Assembly: GCF_000284315.1 (NCBI RefSeq)
Contig: NC_017094.1
Coordinates: 1,705,486-1,769,485 of the forward strand
Length of the DNA stretch: 64,000 nucleotides
From: Leptospirillum ferrooxidans C2-3
GTDB lineage: Bacteria > Nitrospirota > Leptospirillia > Leptospirillales > Leptospirillaceae
Direction: 5' to 3'
The notes beneath the pieces are model-generated. The model was not told where the DNA came from and ran no database searches. It was given only the letters and a program-made list of their open reading frames with translations. A program made the translations under genes and the position numbers. Positions 19,146 through 28,509 of this stretch are shown here, piece by piece. How positions within the stretch are numbered: the stretch's first letter is position 1; every line of letters starts with the position of its first letter.

Positions 19146-19679
19146 TTATTCCTTAGCGGTAATTTTTTTATGATCCACTGTGATACGCTGCATTTTAGGA
19201 ACAAAAGACATATCTTCTCGCCAACCTTTGCCGATCAAGGGAAAATCTTTCCTGAGCGGATATCCTTCATCATAGTCATCCGGCATCAAGATCCGCCTAA
19301 GATCGGGATGACCTCGGAACTGAATGCCCATCATGTCGTAGACTTCCCGCTCCATAAATTCGGCACCTTTCCATATTCCCACAATCGAGTCAACAACGGG
19401 AGAAGTTTCAGATACCCTTTGTTTTACCATGATCCGATGTTTTCTCGACATAGAATACAGAATGACAACAACCTCGAATCTCTCCGATTCCTTGGGGTAG
19501 TCGACAGAAACCACATCCACTATATAGTCATAATCGTATCGGGGATCATCATGGAGAGATTGAAATACCGAAAGCGCACCATCCGGTTTCAGATATACAG
19601 TCAGATCTCCCAAGGCCTCACGGGAGCCCAGAAAAACATCAGGCCACTCCCTAGAAATGCTTTCAGCGACTAGATGCAT
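19146..19679 (-). CDS. nuoC: NADH-quinone oxidoreductase subunit C (30-kDa-type)
   Basis: A 177-residue peripheral-arm subunit. The C-terminal signature FMEREVYDMMGIQFRGHPDL, followed by RRILMPDDYDEGYPLRKDFP, is typical of the 30-kDa subunit. It packs against NuoD, which follows 90 bases later. The ATG at 19679 has AAAGGG upstream and lies three bases after the nuoB stop. Confidence 0.96.
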   Translation of the reverse strand: MHLVAESISREWPDVFLGSREALGDLTVYLKPDGALSVFQSLHDDPRYDYDYIVDVVSVDYPKESERFEVVVILYSMSRKHRIMVKQRVSETSPVVDSIVGIWKGAEFMEREVYDMMGIQFRGHPDLRRILMPDDYDEGYPLRKDFPLIGKGWREDMSFVPKMQRITVDHKKITAKE

Positions 19680-19682
19680 CTC

Positions 19683-20216
19683 TTAAACCCTTTCCGACCT
19701 GGTGGCACCAACAGGAAAGTTTCCAGGAAATACAGGACGATCTTTCATGATCTTTTCCTGAAGTTTGAAAAGTCCATCAAGGAGCGCTTCAGGCCTGGGC
19801 GGACAACCCGGAACATACACATCAACAGGAATTAACCTATCAACGCCCTGTACAACACTATAGCTGTCATAGATATTTCCGGAAGTAGCGCAAGACCCCA
19901 TGGCGATCACATACCTGGGCTCCGGCATCTGATCATAGATTCTTCGAACAACAGGCGCCATTTTTCTGGTTAATGTACCTGCTACGATCATCAGATCCGA
20001 TTGTCTCGGGGAGGCTCTGAAAACCCCTGCACCAAAACGGTCTATATCAAATCGGGAAGCCACAACGCCGATCATCTCGATAGCGCAGCATGCCAAGCCA
20101 AAGGTCATTGGCCAAATTGCTGACTTTCTTGACCAGTTAATGACCTCATTGACTGCATCCTGCAAACGCATCGTAACGACTGATAGCTCTCCATCCTTCT
20201 CATGATTCATTCCCAT
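19683..20216 (-). CDS. nuoB: NADH-quinone oxidoreductase subunit B (N2 cluster)
   Basis: A protein of about 177 residues. The N2 [4Fe-4S] ligands are visible as the tandem cysteines in GLACCAIEM, the Cys in [14 protein letters not shown], and the Cys in [15 protein letters not shown]2 passes electrons to quinone. The gene overlaps the end of nuoA. Two starts compete: ATG at 20216, seven bases after AGGAG, and ATG at 20210, which would make an ATGA overlap with the nuoA stop. I prefer 20216 on spacing. Confidence 0.95.
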   Translation of the reverse strand: MGMNHEKDGELSVVTMRLQDAVNEVINWSRKSAIWPMTFGLACCAIEMIGVVASRFDIDRFGAGVFRASPRQSDLMIVAGTLTRKMAPVVRRIYDQMPEPRYVIAMGSCATSGNIYDSYSVVQGVDRLIPVDVYVPGCPPRPEALLDGLFKLQEKIMKDRPVFPGNFPVGATRSERV

Positions 20217-20578
20217 TCCAAAGCTCCTTTGCGCCATGCATAGACATATCCGACCAACAATACAAAAATAAAGATCATCATTTCGACCAACCCGAACAAT
20301 CCGAGTCGATTAAAGTCTACTGCCCACGGATATAGGAAAACGACTTCCACATCAAAGACGAGAAACAACATAGCAATCACATAATACCTTACGGAAATTC
20401 GCTCCCGAGCATCATTGATTGGGGGGACACCACACTCATAAGGAGAATCTTTTTCCTTATAAGGATTTTTGGGTCTGATTAATCGCCCTACAGTGATGGA
20501 GACAGCTCCAAAACCGATAGCAACTAGTAGGAAGAGCAAGATAGGGATATAGTGCTCCGGATTTGAAACAGAAAACAT
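20207..20578 (-). CDS. nuoA: NADH-quinone oxidoreductase subunit A
   Basis: A 123-residue membrane protein with three helices. The loop after the first helix contains [10 protein letters not shown], the conserved Cys-containing loop near the quinone site, and the second helix contains [15 protein letters not shown]. It is the first gene of the nuo operon. The start has GGAG eight bases upstream, and a promoter lies about 80-105 bases further up. Confidence 0.96.
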   Translation of the reverse strand: MFSVSNPEHYIPILLFLLVAIGFGAVSITVGRLIRPKNPYKEKDSPYECGVPPINDARERISVRYYVIAMLFLVFDVEVVFLYPWAVDFNRLGLFGLVEMMIFIFVLLVGYVYAWRKGALEWE

Positions 20579-20654
20579 CCGAATTCTCCAATAGCTTCTT
20601 TAAGGAGTGAGTAGTGCCACGAACAAGGCACCGGTTTTAGGGAAAAGGTTCTTC

Positions 20655-20684
20655 ATTGTATTGACCAAGACCGAGTCTTGTCAA
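20655..20684 (-). promoter_or_regulatory. Sigma-70-like promoter of the nuo operon
   Basis: On the minus strand the sequence reads TTGACA, an 18-base spacer, then TACAAT, a near-consensus housekeeping promoter. The predicted start of transcription near 20648 would leave a leader of about 70 bases before nuoA. That leader contains a small GTGCC/GGCAC hairpin. The whole spacer is part of a dyad (separate entry), which would put a bound regulator between the two promoter boxes. Confidence 0.6.
20661..20684. promoter_or_regulatory. Operator-like dyad inside the nuo promoter
   Basis: Arms CAAGAC and GTCTTG (20666-20671 and 20675-20680) flank a CGA centre. They are extended outward by TTGA and TCAA with one unpaired base, giving 10-bp near-perfect symmetry over 24 bases. 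It covers the -35 box and the entire spacer. Size and position fit a dimeric repressor or a MerR-type activator that acts on long (18-19 base) spacers. The regulator is unknown. Confidence 0.5.
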
Positions 20685-20729
20685 TATTAGACGGACCGAT
20701 TCGGCGAACATTACGATTGAACGATGGGA

Positions 20730-20762
20730 TGGTACAAATCAGGTATAGGTTGATTTGTACCA
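20730..20762. repeat. Perfect 12-bp inverted repeat between secA and nuoA
   Basis: TGGTACAAATCA and TGATTTGTACCA flank a nine-base loop, with no mismatch. There is no T-run on either side, so it is not a classical intrinsic terminator. Overlapping shorter repeats share the region: TGGGATGG (20725-20732) can pair with CCATCCCA (20785-20792), and ATCAGGTAT (20738-20746) with ATACCTGAT (20831-20839). Alternative pairings are thus possible. It lies downstream of secA and upstream of the nuo promoter. Confidence 0.6.
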
Positions 20763-20856
20763 CACATTGGATCCGAGAGATACCCCATCCCAACTTTTGC
20801 AGAATAAATTTTTTCGTTTATTCATTATTCATACCTGATCGAAAAAAGATCTCCGA

Positions 20857-23592
20857 TCACTGTCCATGGCATTTCTTGTACTTTTTTCCACTCCCACACG
20901 GACATAAATCGTTTCGTCCTATTTTGGGATCTCTTAATTCTGCATCTGACGGAGAAGCCATTGGAGCTCCCCAAGGGAGAAATCCCTCCTCCATTTGCGG
21001 AGGCATACCGAATGAAACGGTATCGGAAGATGATGCAACTGGGTAACCTGCTTGAGACTCATCCAATGGGTGGATGTATTGCAAGTTATCAAGTTCAGGA
21101 TATTCCGGAAGACTTGCATCCTCTTCCATCCGGCTGGCACTACCAACAAGTAGAATCACCGACTCTTCCACATTTGCGATAAAGCTCTCAAAGAGATCAA
21201 AACCTTCCCGCCTATATTCCACAAGAGGGTCTTTCTGCCCATATCCTCTCAATCCGATACCTTCTTTGAGATGATCCATGTTCAAAAGATGCTCTTTCCA
21301 AAGCGAGTCGAGGTTTTGGAGGACAAAGTAGCGAACAATCGACCAAAAGGCTTCACTTCCAAACAGGGATTCCTTTTCTTTTAAAAAGTCTTGGTGCTTC
21401 TCCAGAAGTTCATTCCTGAGAGCATCAATCCCCAAATCCCTAATAGATTCCGGATTGATAGTCATCCCTGTTTTTTCCTGAACCCCTTCACATAACCCTG
21501 GCAAATCCCATGTTTCCGGGTATTGGTCCTCCGGGGCAAAGATCATAAGCAGTTTATCGATAATGGTTTCAGCCCACTCGTATAACCTCTCTGAAAGATC
21601 TTCTCCTTTCAAGGTTTTTTTGCGCATCTCATAAAAAATCAGTCTTTGCTGATTCATAACATCATCATATTCAATAAGCTGTTTGCGTATATCGAAATGG
21701 TAGTTCTCTACCTTTTTCTGTGCATTCTCAATGGCTTTGCTCACAAAACCATGCTCAATAGGAACACCATCTTCGACGCCCATCCGCTCCATAAGGCCTT
21801 TGATGCGCTCTGCTCCAAAAATTCTGAGAAGGTCATCCTCAAGAGACAAATAGAATCGAGAAGAGCCTGGATCTCCTTGCCTCCCGGACCGTCCTCTCAA
21901 CTGATTGTCAATACGTCGACTCTCGTGGCGCTCAGTCCCAATAATATGAAGCCCACCAGCAGCCATCACAGCTTCTTTTTCAGAGTGAAGATCTTTATCA
22001 AGCGCTTCATGAAGTGCATTCATCTCGTCTTCCGACAATGACTTACCAGCTTTTTCAAGATCTGAAACACGGGCTTTGAGCAAAAACTCCGAATTCCCTC
22101 CCAATAAAATATCAGTCCCTCGACCCGCCATGTTGGTTGCAATCGTTACCATCCCAAGACGGCCTGCCTGAGCAACAATCTCAGCTTCCAGCTCGTGAAA
22201 TTTAGCATTCAGAACATTATGGGGAATATTGGCTTCCCTTAGAAGTGAAGCGAGATGCTCGGATTTCTCAATGGATACCGTTCCTACAAGAATAGGTTGT
22301 CCTGTTTTATGTCTGGCTAAGATATCTTCAACAATCGCATTATTTTTTTCACGGTTAGTGCGATAAATCTGGTCGGGAAGATCGTGTCGGATCATCTTTC
22401 TGTTGGTTGGAACAACAACGACATCAAGTCCATAGATCTTATGAAACTCAGTTGCTTCGGTATCCGCAGTCCCTGTCATACCGGAAAGTTTTCCGTACAT
22501 ACGGAAAAAATTCTGGAAGGTGACCGTTGCCAACGTCTGATTCTCCATCTGGATAGCCACTTTTTCTTTTGCTTCCACAGCCTGATGGAGGCCCTCACCC
22601 CAACGGCGTCCCGGCATAAGCCGGCCGGTGAACTCATCAACGATGATCACTTCTCCATTTTTCACCACGTACTCGACATCCCGACGATAGACATGGTGGG
22701 CTTTCAGAGCCTGAAGGACGTGATGGAACCAGGATATATTATTGACATCGTAAAGGTTATGGATACCGAGCAACTCCTCAACGGCATTATTCCCTTCATC
22801 TGTCAGAGTTGCAGATTTCAGTTTCTCATCCACCTTGAAATGGAGGTCTTTTTTCAAGTGCTTCATGATCCGGTCAACCTTCACATACATATCGGTTGAC
22901 TCTTCAGCCTGTCCAGAAATAATAAGAGGTGTGCGAGCCTCATCAATCAAAATACTGTCCACTTCATCCACGATAGCGAAATGGAGCCCCCGTTGAACAA
23001 ACTCAGAAAGGTCATACTTCATATTGTCACGCAGGTAATCGAATCCAAACTCATTGTTGGTTCCGTAAGTAACATCTGCAGCATAAGCGGCTTTGCGATC
23101 AACATCTTCAATATCATGCTGGACAATTCCCGTCGTAAGACCCAGAAAATGATAAAGATGCCCCATCCATTCCGAATCTCTTCTTGCTAAATAATCATTA
23201 ACCGTAATAACGTGAACGCCCTTCCCCTCCAATGCATTGAGATAGACCGGCAGGGTCGCAACCAGCGTTTTACCTTCCCCCGTTTTCATCTCTGCGATTT
23301 TACCTTCGTGAAGGACAATGCCGCCGATCAGTTGGGAATCAAAGTGTCGCATCCCAAACACTCTTTTTCCGGACTCCCGAACAACGGCAAAAGCCTCTGG
23401 AAGTAAATCATCCGTTGTTTCACCCGCTGCAATCCGCTTTTTGAATAACTCACTTTGGCCCCTAAGTTCATCATCTGACATTCGCGAGATTTGGGGTTCA
23501 AGAGCATTGATGGAATCAACAATACGGTATATTCGCTTCAATTCTCTTTGGTTTCGAGTCGGAAAAATAGACGACAGCAAATCTTTAAACAT
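20857..23592 (-). CDS. secA: Preprotein translocase ATPase SecA
   Basis: A protein of about 911 residues with full SecA architecture. Early helicase motifs include [14 protein letters not shown] (Walker A) and [16 protein letters not shown] (Walker B and following). The second nucleotide-binding domain contains [13 protein letters not shown] and [14 protein letters not shown]. The C-terminal tail ends in [14 protein letters not shown], the zinc-binding motif that contacts SecB and the ribosome. SecA drives unfolded proteins through SecYEG. The start is best placed at the third of three consecutive start-like codons (23592), five bases after GGAG. It is the last gene of the long run beginning at rny. 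Confidence 0.97.
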   Translation of the reverse strand: MFKDLLSSIFPTRNQRELKRIYRIVDSINALEPQISRMSDDELRGQSELFKKRIAAGETTDDLLPEAFAVVRESGKRVFGMRHFDSQLIGGIVLHEGKIAEMKTGEGKTLVATLPVYLNALEGKGVHVITVNDYLARRDSEWMGHLYHFLGLTTGIVQHDIEDVDRKAAYAADVTYGTNNEFGFDYLRDNMKYDLSEFVQRGLHFAIVDEVDSILIDEARTPLIISGQAEESTDMYVKVDRIMKHLKKDLHFKVDEKLKSATLTDEGNNAVEELLGIHNLYDVNNISWFHHVLQALKAHHVYRRDVEYVVKNGEVIIVDEFTGRLMPGRRWGEGLHQAVEAKEKVAIQMENQTLATVTFQNFFRMYGKLSGMTGTADTEATEFHKIYGLDVVVVPTNRKMIRHDLPDQIYRTNREKNNAIVEDILARHKTGQPILVGTVSIEKSEHLASLLREANIPHNVLNAKFHELEAEIVAQAGRLGMVTIATNMAGRGTDILLGGNSEFLLKARVSDLEKAGKSLSEDEMNALHEALDKDLHSEKEAVMAAGGLHIIGTERHESRRIDNQLRGRSGRQGDPGSSRFYLSLEDDLLRIFGAERIKGLMERMGVEDGVPIEHGFVSKAIENAQKKVENYHFDIRKQLIEYDDVMNQQRLIFYEMRKKTLKGEDLSERLYEWAETIIDKLLMIFAPEDQYPETWDLPGLCEGVQEKTGMTINPESIRDLGIDALRNELLEKHQDFLKEKESLFGSEAFWSIVRYFVLQNLDSLWKEHLLNMDHLKEGIGLRGYGQKDPLVEYRREGFDLFESFIANVEESVILLVGSASRMEEDASLPEYPELDNLQYIHPLDESQAGYPVASSSDTVSFGMPPQMEEGFLPWGAPMASPSDAELRDPKIGRNDLCPCGSGKKYKKCHGQ

Positions 23593-23622
23593 CATCACTC
23601 CTAAGATAGATGGTCTTCCCAA

Positions 23623-24519
23623 TCATTCAGTCAGAACTTCACTTGCCAAAAATGCTATAGGGTCGATAGGTTTCCCAAATTTTCTGAGCTCAAAGTGGAG
23701 ATGAGGACCATTTGTCATCCCCGAAAGACCAACAGTACCGATGATATTCCCGCGGTGGACCATCTCACCTTCACGAACGTCCACTTTTCCAAGGTGAGCA
23801 TAAATCGATGTCAGCCCCATCCCATGAAATAACATGACATATCGGCCATAGTCTGACGCAAATCCGGTCTGGAGAACAAAACCATCAGAGGGGGCCATAA
23901 CCACAGTCCCGACTTTCTGCGCAATATCGATTCCCGGATGAAACTCTTCTCCTGTTCCCATCTGGCTTTTTCTTTTTCCAAAAGGAGAAGTGATCCAACC
24001 CTTGAGAGGCATTTGCCATTGCCCCTGAATTTCAAAATGGCTCCATCTGATTTTCTTTCCTAAAACGACCGGAACACCTCCAGACCTTTTCAGATTGGAG
24101 GGAGTCCCCCCATTGGATGAATCCCTAAAGTTCGGTGAAACATTTTGATCCACTTTCCCAGAAGCTTCCCCCTGTGAATTCAAAGAAGGATTTCCAGTGT
24201 TCGAGCCTTCCGTCATTTTTGATATTTGGCCATCAAGAAGATTGACCTGTGATAGTTCAGCCTCAAGTTGTTCCAGCTTCTTCCGATAATCCTCAAGATG
24301 CATTTTTTGTGTTTGGGTCTCAAGAATCAAGTTATGATAAAAAACAAATTTTTTGGCTTCTACGACATAAAAGAAAATCATTGTGCCGATTCCGAACAAA
24401 AACAGGACAAAACCGACAATCACAAGATGAAACATCCAACGAGGAAGAGTCCATTGAATGGACTTTTCCGTTGCCCCCGGAAGGATTGTGATAGTAACGG
24501 TTCTTGGCATTTTTGCCAT
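23623..24519 (-). CDS. Membrane-anchored M23 (LytM-type) peptidase
   Basis: A protein of 298 residues with a short basic N-terminus, one membrane helix at about 30-52 and a coiled coil at about 60-98. A linker rich in S, G and N follows, then an M23 domain. The zinc and catalytic residues appear in HPGIDIA (His194, Asp198), AHLG (His242) and HLHFEL (His273, His275), so it should be an active endopeptidase rather than a degenerate LytM factor. The layout (TM, coiled coil, M23) matches periplasmic peptidoglycan hydrolases of the NlpD/MepM type. Its start overlaps the cutA stop by one base (TAATG). Confidence 0.92.
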   Translation of the reverse strand: MAKMPRTVTITILPGATEKSIQWTLPRWMFHLVIVGFVLFLFGIGTMIFFYVVEAKKFVFYHNLILETQTQKMHLEDYRKKLEQLEAELSQVNLLDGQISKMTEGSNTGNPSLNSQGEASGKVDQNVSPNFRDSSNGGTPSNLKRSGGVPVVLGKKIRWSHFEIQGQWQMPLKGWITSPFGKRKSQMGTGEEFHPGIDIAQKVGTVVMAPSDGFVLQTGFASDYGRYVMLFHGMGLTSIYAHLGKVDVREGEMVHRGNIIGTVGLSGMTNGPHLHFELRKFGKPIDPIAFLASEVLTE

Positions 24520-24869
24520 TAGGTTTCACCTGGTGGAGTATCTTTTGGATGAAGTGGGGAAATAGATTCCAAAATCCAGGAGAGGTAGGAAGAAGATCCT
24601 CCATCAATCGCCTGGAAAATGATTTCAGGAACCTCATACGGATGACTTTTCTTGACCTGCTCAATCAGCAGATCTGAACAATCGGATGTTGTCTTTAAAA
24701 GGATCATCACTTCTATCCCCCTGACAACATCCCCTTCCCATCGATAGATAGAAAGACCTGGCTCAAAGACATGACCACAGGCGACAAGCCCTTTCTCAAC
24801 AAGGGATTCGACAAGGTTGCAGGCTTCATTCCTGTCCGGGTGAGAGATCCATACAGACATGAAACTCAT
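24519..24869 (-). CDS. cutA: CutA1-family divalent-cation tolerance protein
   Basis: A 116-residue protein with the CutA pattern: a first strand, ACNLVESLVEKGLVACGHVFEPGLSIYRWEG split over residues 16-46, EVMILLKTTSDCSDLLIEQVKKSHPYEVPEII in the middle, and a final segment carrying the SYLSWI tryptophan. CutA forms ferredoxin-like trimers; metal binding is reported, but its physiological role is unclear. The start overlaps the preceding epimerase gene by four bases (ATGA). A second in-frame ATG three codons later is an alternative. Confidence 0.9.
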   Translation of the reverse strand: MSFMSVWISHPDRNEACNLVESLVEKGLVACGHVFEPGLSIYRWEGDVVRGIEVMILLKTTSDCSDLLIEQVKKSHPYEVPEIIFQAIDGGSSSYLSWILESISPLHPKDTPPGET

Positions 24870-25801
24870 TTTGAATGACTCATAAAGTACTCCAGAGTCT
24901 TCTTTAGTCCTTCCAAGAGACTCACCTCAGCCATCCAGTCCCATTCCGAATCCGGCCTGTTTGTGGAAAGCACTCTTGCACGACCGACCGGAGCCGTTCC
25001 GCCTTCATACTCTAAGGGAACATCTCTACCGGAGAGAAGTCTCAGTTGTGTAAAAACCTCTCTCTCAGTTCCAGCCTCATATCCGGAAATATGGACAACT
25101 CCTCTAACCTTTTCGGTCAGAATGGATGTGATGGCTCTCACCGCATCATCAATGTAAAGGTAATCTCTATATTTCAAGCCATTGTTCTTGAGTCGCATTG
25201 ACCAGTACGGATATCCGTCCAAAATGAACCTGGAAGCCCTGGCAATAAATCCTCCCTCCGCAGATTGGCGCATTCCTGGACCATAAACCGGGGGAAGTCT
25301 CACAATCGAAAAAGGAACTCCTTGCGCACCCAGACGATACTGAAGATATCGTTCAGCCAAAAGATGTGCTGAACCGTAAGGATTTTCAGGATTGGCCGGG
25401 GTCGACTCATCTTTCGGCTCCTGACTACCTCCGGAGAGGACCTCTCCTGTGCTGACAAAGACAACAGCTTCAATCGGAAGATCACTCAAAGACTCTGTCA
25501 GACGAAGAATAGGGAGAATCGTTCTTTCCAAATCTTTTTCAGGTTGTTCCGCAGACACATCCGGATCAGACTGACCTGCAACATGAATATATACGAAAGG
25601 TAATTTAGGATCGACATAGCGCTTGAGAAGCTTGGGTTGTGAGAGGTCTGCCTTTTCAAAGGCCAATCGTTTCTGTGCCAGCAGAGGAGAAACACCACTT
25701 TTGAGGTCATCGATCGCAAGAACCTCCATTCCCAAGGACGCCAATTCTCTTGACAGTGCCCCACCAATAAACCCCGCACCACCTCCGACGATTAGTTTCA
25801 A
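24866..25801 (-). CDS. NAD-dependent epimerase/dehydratase-like SDR protein with altered catalytic motif
   Basis: A 311-residue extended short-chain dehydrogenase. The N-terminal Rossmann motif is GGGAGFIGG, followed by an acidic residue in AIDDLKSG that suits NAD. The VFVSTGEV strand supplies the usual catalytic Ser. The expected Y-x3-K site reads NPYGSAHLLAE, so His replaces the lysine. Relatives in sugar-nucleotide metabolism need that lysine, so this enzyme may have changed chemistry or may only bind substrate. The start is a TTG with AAAGG upstream. It follows tlyA by 42 bases and overlaps cutA. No sugar-nucleotide genes are nearby to suggest a substrate. Confidence 0.8.
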   Translation of the reverse strand: MKLIVGGGAGFIGGALSRELASLGMEVLAIDDLKSGVSPLLAQKRLAFEKADLSQPKLLKRYVDPKLPFVYIHVAGQSDPDVSAEQPEKDLERTILPILRLTESLSDLPIEAVVFVSTGEVLSGGSQEPKDESTPANPENPYGSAHLLAERYLQYRLGAQGVPFSIVRLPPVYGPGMRQSAEGGFIARASRFILDGYPYWSMRLKNNGLKYRDYLYIDDAVRAITSILTEKVRGVVHISGYEAGTEREVFTQLRLLSGRDVPLEYEGGTAPVGRARVLSTNRPDSEWDWMAEVSLLEGLKKTLEYFMSHSK

Positions 25802-25843
25802 GTCTAAAAACGCCTTTCATTTGAAATGGAATAGACCGTTCCC

Positions 25844-26641
25844 TTATTGGGGAGGCTTTCTCGAAAGGAAGAGGAGATATTCCTGATTACCTTTTCTCCC
25901 CTGGATAAGGGACGGGAAACACCCCTTGACCTGCCATCCTGATTCCTCGGCAAAAAGAAAGAAGCTGGCAATCAAACTCCGTTGCAAAATCGGGTCCCGA
26001 ACCACCCCTCCGGGACCGACAAACCGGGAAGCCGCTTCAAACTGAGGCTTGAAAAGCGGGAGAAAAATGCCTCCGCTTCGCAACAGGTATTCAACGGTCG
26101 GAAGAATTTTCCGAAGAGAAATGAATGAAAGATCAGCAACAACTCCATCCACTGGCCATGAAGGAACCCAAGAGCCAAGATGGCGCACATTCACACCATC
26201 AATGCTGGAAACTCTGTTATCTGAAAGGAGTGACGATGCCAGTTGTCCACGGCCAACATCTACTGCCAGAACTCGACTCGCACCTTTTCTGATCAAACAA
26301 TCCGTAAAGCCACCAGTTGATGCCCCAAGATCAACATACGAACGCCCTTCAGGAGAAATCCCAAAAAAATTCAGGGCACCCTGAAGTTTCTCCCCGCCCC
26401 TCCCAACAAAAGGAGCAGGAAGTGATTTTTCAGGCAATAAAGAAAGATCATCAAATCTGGCTTGATCGGATGGTTTTTTTTTAACAACCCCTTTAACGCT
26501 GACCCTGCCACTTTCAATCAGGATCAAAGCGCTCTCCCTGGAATCTGCCCATCCCTTCTTGAGAACAAGGGAGTCCAGCCGTTTAATGTCTCCCAATGAT
26601 ACCTCTACCTTTTGGGAAATCAATTTCCTCCGGAAATCCAT
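25844..26641 (-). CDS. tlyA: TlyA-family rRNA 2'-O-methyltransferase
   Basis: A protein of about 265 residues. The N-terminal S4 RNA-binding domain (RLDSLVLKKGWADSRESALI) is followed by a FtsJ-type Rossmann methyltransferase domain with the SAM motif YVDLGASTGGFTDCL. The family methylates 16S and 23S rRNA cytidines and is often annotated as hemolysin A. The overlap with the dxs stop (22 bases) reproduces the widely conserved xseB-ispA-dxs-tlyA order. The ATG at 26641 has only a weak ribosome site; an in-frame TTG slightly downstream is possible. Confidence 0.92.
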   Translation of the reverse strand: MDFRRKLISQKVEVSLGDIKRLDSLVLKKGWADSRESALILIESGRVSVKGVVKKKPSDQARFDDLSLLPEKSLPAPFVGRGGEKLQGALNFFGISPEGRSYVDLGASTGGFTDCLIRKGASRVLAVDVGRGQLASSLLSDNRVSSIDGVNVRHLGSWVPSWPVDGVVADLSFISLRKILPTVEYLLRSGGIFLPLFKPQFEAASRFVGPGGVVRDPILQRSLIASFFLFAEESGWQVKGCFPSLIQGRKGNQEYLLFLSRKPPQ

Positions 26642-28509
26642 GTCCTGACTTTTTCCAAAACCTTTTCGGATGTCAGACCGACATGATCCCTCAAAAACTT
26701 GATTCCTCCATGCTCGACGTACTCATCTCCAATACCAAGACGCATCAGGTTCGTCGAAGATAGAAGTCCATGATCCGAAGACCACTCCAAAATGGCTGCA
26801 CCAACACCTCCTATCAAAGAACCTTCCTCAATGGAAACCAGCTTTTTCTTCCCGGAAATCAGCTTTTCAAGGAGTTCTCCATCAAGCGGTTTGGCAAAAC
26901 GAAGATTGACAACCCCTACAGACCGTCCCTCAAGAGCGAGCTGTTTGGCTACTTCAACAGCAAGAGGAACCATCTGCCCATAGGCCAAAAGGGTTACATC
27001 GGAACCTTCGGAAAGAACCTCTGCCTTTCCAATGGGGATTTCCCGGAAATCTTGTTCAAGCCCGACTCCCTCACCCTCACCTCTTGGGTATCGGACAGCA
27101 ATTGGTCCTTCATGCCTGAGAGCTGTATACATCATATGTCTCAACTCATTTTCATCTTTTGGAGACATCAGGACCATATTCGGGATATGTCTCAGGTAGG
27201 CGATATCAAACACCCCATGGTGCGTAGGCCCATCCTCCCCGACGAGTCCTCCCCTGTCCAGAGCAAAAAACACAGAAAGATTCTGCAAACATATATCATG
27301 AACAAGCTGGTCATATGCTCGCTGAAGGAAAGTCGAATAGATCGCTACAACAGGTTTGGCTCCCTGGGCAGCCATTCCGCCAGCAAGAGCAACGGCATGC
27401 TGTTCGGCAATTCCCACATCACAGAAACGATCCGGATGGATTTTGGAGAAATCGGACAAACCGGTTCCTTCGGGCATGGCTGCCGTAATGGCAAAAAGCT
27501 TGGGGAAAATCTCAGCAAGGTCTAGCATTGTCTGGGAAAAGACCTTAGTGTAAGTCGGCCTCGATGAGGGCTTTTTGATAAACTCACCGGTTTTAATGTC
27601 AAAGGGTGTTACCCCATGAAACTTGACCGGGTTATTTTCAGCAGGTGCATATCCCTTTCCCTTGACCGTGATCACATGAAGCAACACCGCACCAGGATGA
27701 TTCCGAAGCCTGGATAATGTCTCCAAAAGCAATGGAAGATCATGTCCATCAATAGGACCTACATAATGGAGTCCCATCTCCTCAAACCATATCCCTGGCT
27801 GGGAGATCATTCCGACCATGGAATCGTGGGCTGCACGAGCAAACTTGGCGACCTGATTTCCGATGACGGGGATTCCCTTCATTGCATCTTCGGTTTTTTC
27901 ACGAAGCCCTGACCATCTGGGATCGGATGTAATTCGAGCAAGCATTGTGGACAAGGCACCCACATTCTCAGAGATTGACATCTCGTTGTCATTAAGGATG
28001 ATGAGAAGATCCTTATTCCTATGCCCGGCCTGGTTTAATCCTTCCATGGCCATACCTGCCGTAAGAGATCCATCCCCAACAACACAGGCTACCCGATAAT
28101 CGTCCCCCGAGAGATCCCTGGCCTCTGCCATTCCCAAGGCAACGGAGATGGCCGTCCCGGCATGGCCGGCGGAAAAGGCATCATGAGGGCTCTCTTCCCG
28201 TTTCGGAAAACCTGCAAGCCCCTGCCACTGACGAATTGTGGACAAGCGGTCCAGACGTCCCGTCAGCATCTTGTGGGGATAAGCCTGATGCCCAACATCC
28301 CAGACAATTCTGTCACGCTCAGTATCAAAAATGCGATGCAGTGCGATCGTCAGCTCCACCACACCAAGTCCTCCTCCAAAGTGACCACCAACTTTGGAAA
28401 GGACTTGGATCATTTCCAATCGAATTTCCTGTGCGAGATTCCCCATTTCGTCCATTGTGAGCTTTTTGATATCTCTTGGCCCACCAATTCTTTTAAGGAT
28501 GTCAGTCAT
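26620..28509 (-). CDS. dxs: 1-Deoxy-D-xylulose-5-phosphate synthase
   Basis: A protein of 629 residues, the normal length. Thiamine diphosphate and metal binding are visible in GDGSLTAGMAMEGLNQAG (about 145-162) and LNDNEMSIS, with the conserved histidines of VGHQAYPHK (His74) and AGHAGTA (His116). A central pyrimidine-binding domain includes DVGIAEQHAVALAGGMA and is followed by a C-terminal transketolase-like domain. It condenses pyruvate and glyceraldehyde-3-phosphate at the head of the MEP isoprenoid pathway. It overlaps ispA by one base, so supply of precursor and prenyl chain building are co-expressed. Confidence 0.97.
   Translation of the reverse strand: MTDILKRIGGPRDIKKLTMDEMGNLAQEIRLEMIQVLSKVGGHFGGGLGVVELTIALHRIFDTERDRIVWDVGHQAYPHKMLTGRLDRLSTIRQWQGLAGFPKREESPHDAFSAGHAGTAISVALGMAEARDLSGDDYRVACVVGDGSLTAGMAMEGLNQAGHRNKDLLIILNDNEMSISENVGALSTMLARITSDPRWSGLREKTEDAMKGIPVIGNQVAKFARAAHDSMVGMISQPGIWFEEMGLHYVGPIDGHDLPLLLETLSRLRNHPGAVLLHVITVKGKGYAPAENNPVKFHGVTPFDIKTGEFIKKPSSRPTYTKVFSQTMLDLAEIFPKLFAITAAMPEGTGLSDFSKIHPDRFCDVGIAEQHAVALAGGMAAQGAKPVVAIYSTFLQRAYDQLVHDICLQNLSVFFALDRGGLVGEDGPTHHGVFDIAYLRHIPNMVLMSPKDENELRHMMYTALRHEGPIAVRYPRGEGEGVGLEQDFREIPIGKAEVLSEGSDVTLLAYGQMVPLAVEVAKQLALEGRSVGVVNLRFAKPLDGELLEKLISGKKKLVSIEEGSLIGGVGAAILEWSSDHGLLSSTNLMRLGIGDEYVEHGGIKFLRDHVGLTSEKVLEKVRTWISGGN

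Noticed and set aside
26770-27525. A 251-codon open frame on the plus strand opposite dxs
   Set aside because: It lies fully within dxs, has no recognisable motif or ribosome site, and its composition is that of an antisense shadow.
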